A DNA stretch of 64,000 nucleotides from Eubacterium sp. GTDB taxonomy: Bacteria; Bacillota; Clostridia; Lachnospirales; Lachnospiraceae. This document shows positions 63,488 through 64,000 of this stretch, in pieces. The stretch lies in assembly GCA_021769425.1 (NCBI GenBank), contig JAETSX010000002.1, forward strand, positions 60,263 to 124,262, given 5' to 3'. The position numbers were made by a program, and so were the translations under genes. The notes beneath the pieces were generated by a model, which saw only the letters and a list, made by a program, of their open reading frames with translations, made no database searches and had not been told where the DNA came from. Numbering within the stretch: the first letter of the stretch is position 1; each line of letters opens with the position of its first letter.

Positions 63488-63514
63488 TTGAGAGTGGGCT
63501 TTGCCCACTCTCAA
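63488..63514. terminator. Hairpin upstream of rimP
   Basis: A perfect 12-bp inverted repeat, TTGAGAGTGGGC (63488-63499) with GCCCACTCTCAA (63503-63514), followed on the minus strand by TTTTATG. It may end an upstream transcript or form a leader structure of the operon. Confidence 0.65.
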
Positions 63515-63639
63515 GTCTGAGATTATCATGTTATCGTATTTATGATAGCACTTCACAATGGTAAATGCAAGGGAAATTGGAAATATTTTTAAGCCAAACG
63601 CATTAGAGAGAGAAATTTGTAAAATTTTAAAAATAATGC

Positions 63640-63668
63640 TTGACTTTTTGGAACCGGGAATATATAAT
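63640..63668 (+). promoter_or_regulatory. Promoter of tRNA-Glu
   Basis: -35 TTGACT (63640-63645), 17 bp, -10 TATAAT (63663-63668), about 33 bp before the tRNA. Confidence 0.85.
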
Positions 63669-63700
63669 GAGTTTGTTGCTGAGTTGCAATTACAAAATAC

Positions 63701-63772
63701 GGCTCGTTGGTCAAGCGGTTAAGACGCCGCCCTCTCACGGCGGAAACAGGGGTTCGATTCCCCTACGAGCTG
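63701..63772 (+). tRNA. tRNA-Glu (anticodon CTC)
   Basis: The cloverleaf folds completely: acceptor GGCTCGT/ACGAGCT with a G1-U72 wobble, the D-arm around GGTCAAGCGGTT, anticodon stem CCGCC/GGCGG with loop CTCTCAC (anticodon CTC), and the T-arm AGGGGTTCGATTCCCCT. The CCA end is not encoded; the discriminator base is G. A terminator hairpin follows. Confidence 0.95.
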
Positions 63773-63803
63773 TTAGCTATAATTAAATAGCCCAACCCTG
63801 AAG

Positions 63804-63842
63804 TACTGGAATCGTTTGAAACAGAGCGGTTCCAGTATTTTT
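63804..63842 (+). terminator. Terminator after tRNA-Glu
   Basis: TACTGGAATCG (63804-63814) pairs with CGGTTCCAGTA (63827-63837) with one G-U, followed by a T-run to 63842. Confidence 0.85.
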
Positions 63843-63890
63843 ATGCCGCTTTTATTTATTTTCCTGCTGTTTTACCTGCAAATCTTAAAA

Positions 63891-64000
63891 AAGTGTCTTC
63901 GACACTTCAACTCCCCTAGCCCCTCATTCATGAGGGGAATTAGGGGTTTCTTTTTGTTTCGTTTTCTTTTATAATAGTCTCATGAGTATACTTCAAGATA
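63891..64000 (+). other. Hairpins and start of a truncated plus-strand frame
   Basis: AAGTGTCTTCGACACTT (63891-63907) is a 7-3-7 hairpin. A nested inverted repeat at 63913-63946 (CCCCTA/TAGGGG around CCCCTCA/TGAGGGG) is followed by T-rich sequence. A TATAAT lies at 63970-63975, and an ATG at 63982 opens a frame (MSILQD) cut by the window end. It could be the left end of an insertion sequence or an ordinary promoter; not decidable here. Confidence 0.4.

Overview
The window reads as chromosomal DNA of a spore-forming anaerobic Firmicute, most likely a gut Lachnospiraceae-type clostridium (inference). The reasons are the sporulation genes (yqfC, yqfD, cotJABC), a [FeFe] hydrogenase, a class B sortase with a large surface protein, and the Clostridia-type gene order rimP-nusA-ylxR-ylxQ-infB-rbfA-nrnA-truB-ribF. 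Most genes lie on the minus strand.

1-14.6 kb (minus strand): the start of a flippase gene, a DUF3048 lipoprotein, then the yqfC-yqfD / phoH-pgpH-ybeY block, pyrimidine-nucleoside phosphorylase, an Hsp90-like chaperone, a tRNA-dihydrouridine synthase, a two-receiver regulator and a hybrid histidine kinase. The pgpH-position gene keeps its membrane domain but has lost its HD metal ligands. 14.75-16.3 kb (plus strand): a possible 36-aa peptide gene, a good sigma-K-type promoter and the spore-coat operon cotJABC.

16.4-29 kb is a decaying accessory region. A gtrA-like gene is split by a 95-bp TA-flanked element whose second copy lies at 1.78 kb. One GH3 glycosidase gene has an internal deletion, and a domain-permuted GH3 gene has a one-base frameshift. 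An AgrC/GHKL sensor-kinase gene carries both a frameshift and a nonsense codon beside an intact LytTR regulator. Fragments of a hydrolase, a TfoX C-terminal protein and an EamA transporter follow, with several unknown small genes, an MBL hydrolase and one end of a mobile element among them.

29.4-39.7 kb is a complete sialic-acid/amino-sugar island. Minus strand: ABC binding protein and two permeases, yhcH, nanA, nanE and an SGNH esterase. Divergent plus strand: nagB, nagA, a ROK kinase and an RpiR regulator. Both promoters and a likely operator sit in the divergent gap. Together they would take up sialic acid and convert it to fructose-6-phosphate.

39.8-49 kb: a NatAB-like ABC exporter, a 1.3-kaa repetitive surface protein that appears damaged at both ends (a 245-bp MITE-like element removes its start), its sortase, a multi-hairpin repeat and a [FeFe] hydrogenase. 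49-54.5 kb: feoAB behind a perfect Fur-type box, an SH3-NlpC/P60 cell-wall hydrolase and a Na/Pi cotransporter. 54.6-63.4 kb: the nusA-infB translation operon, with in-frame repeat expansions in truB, infB and nusA. The window ends with tRNA-Glu(CTC) and hairpins before a truncated plus-strand reading frame.
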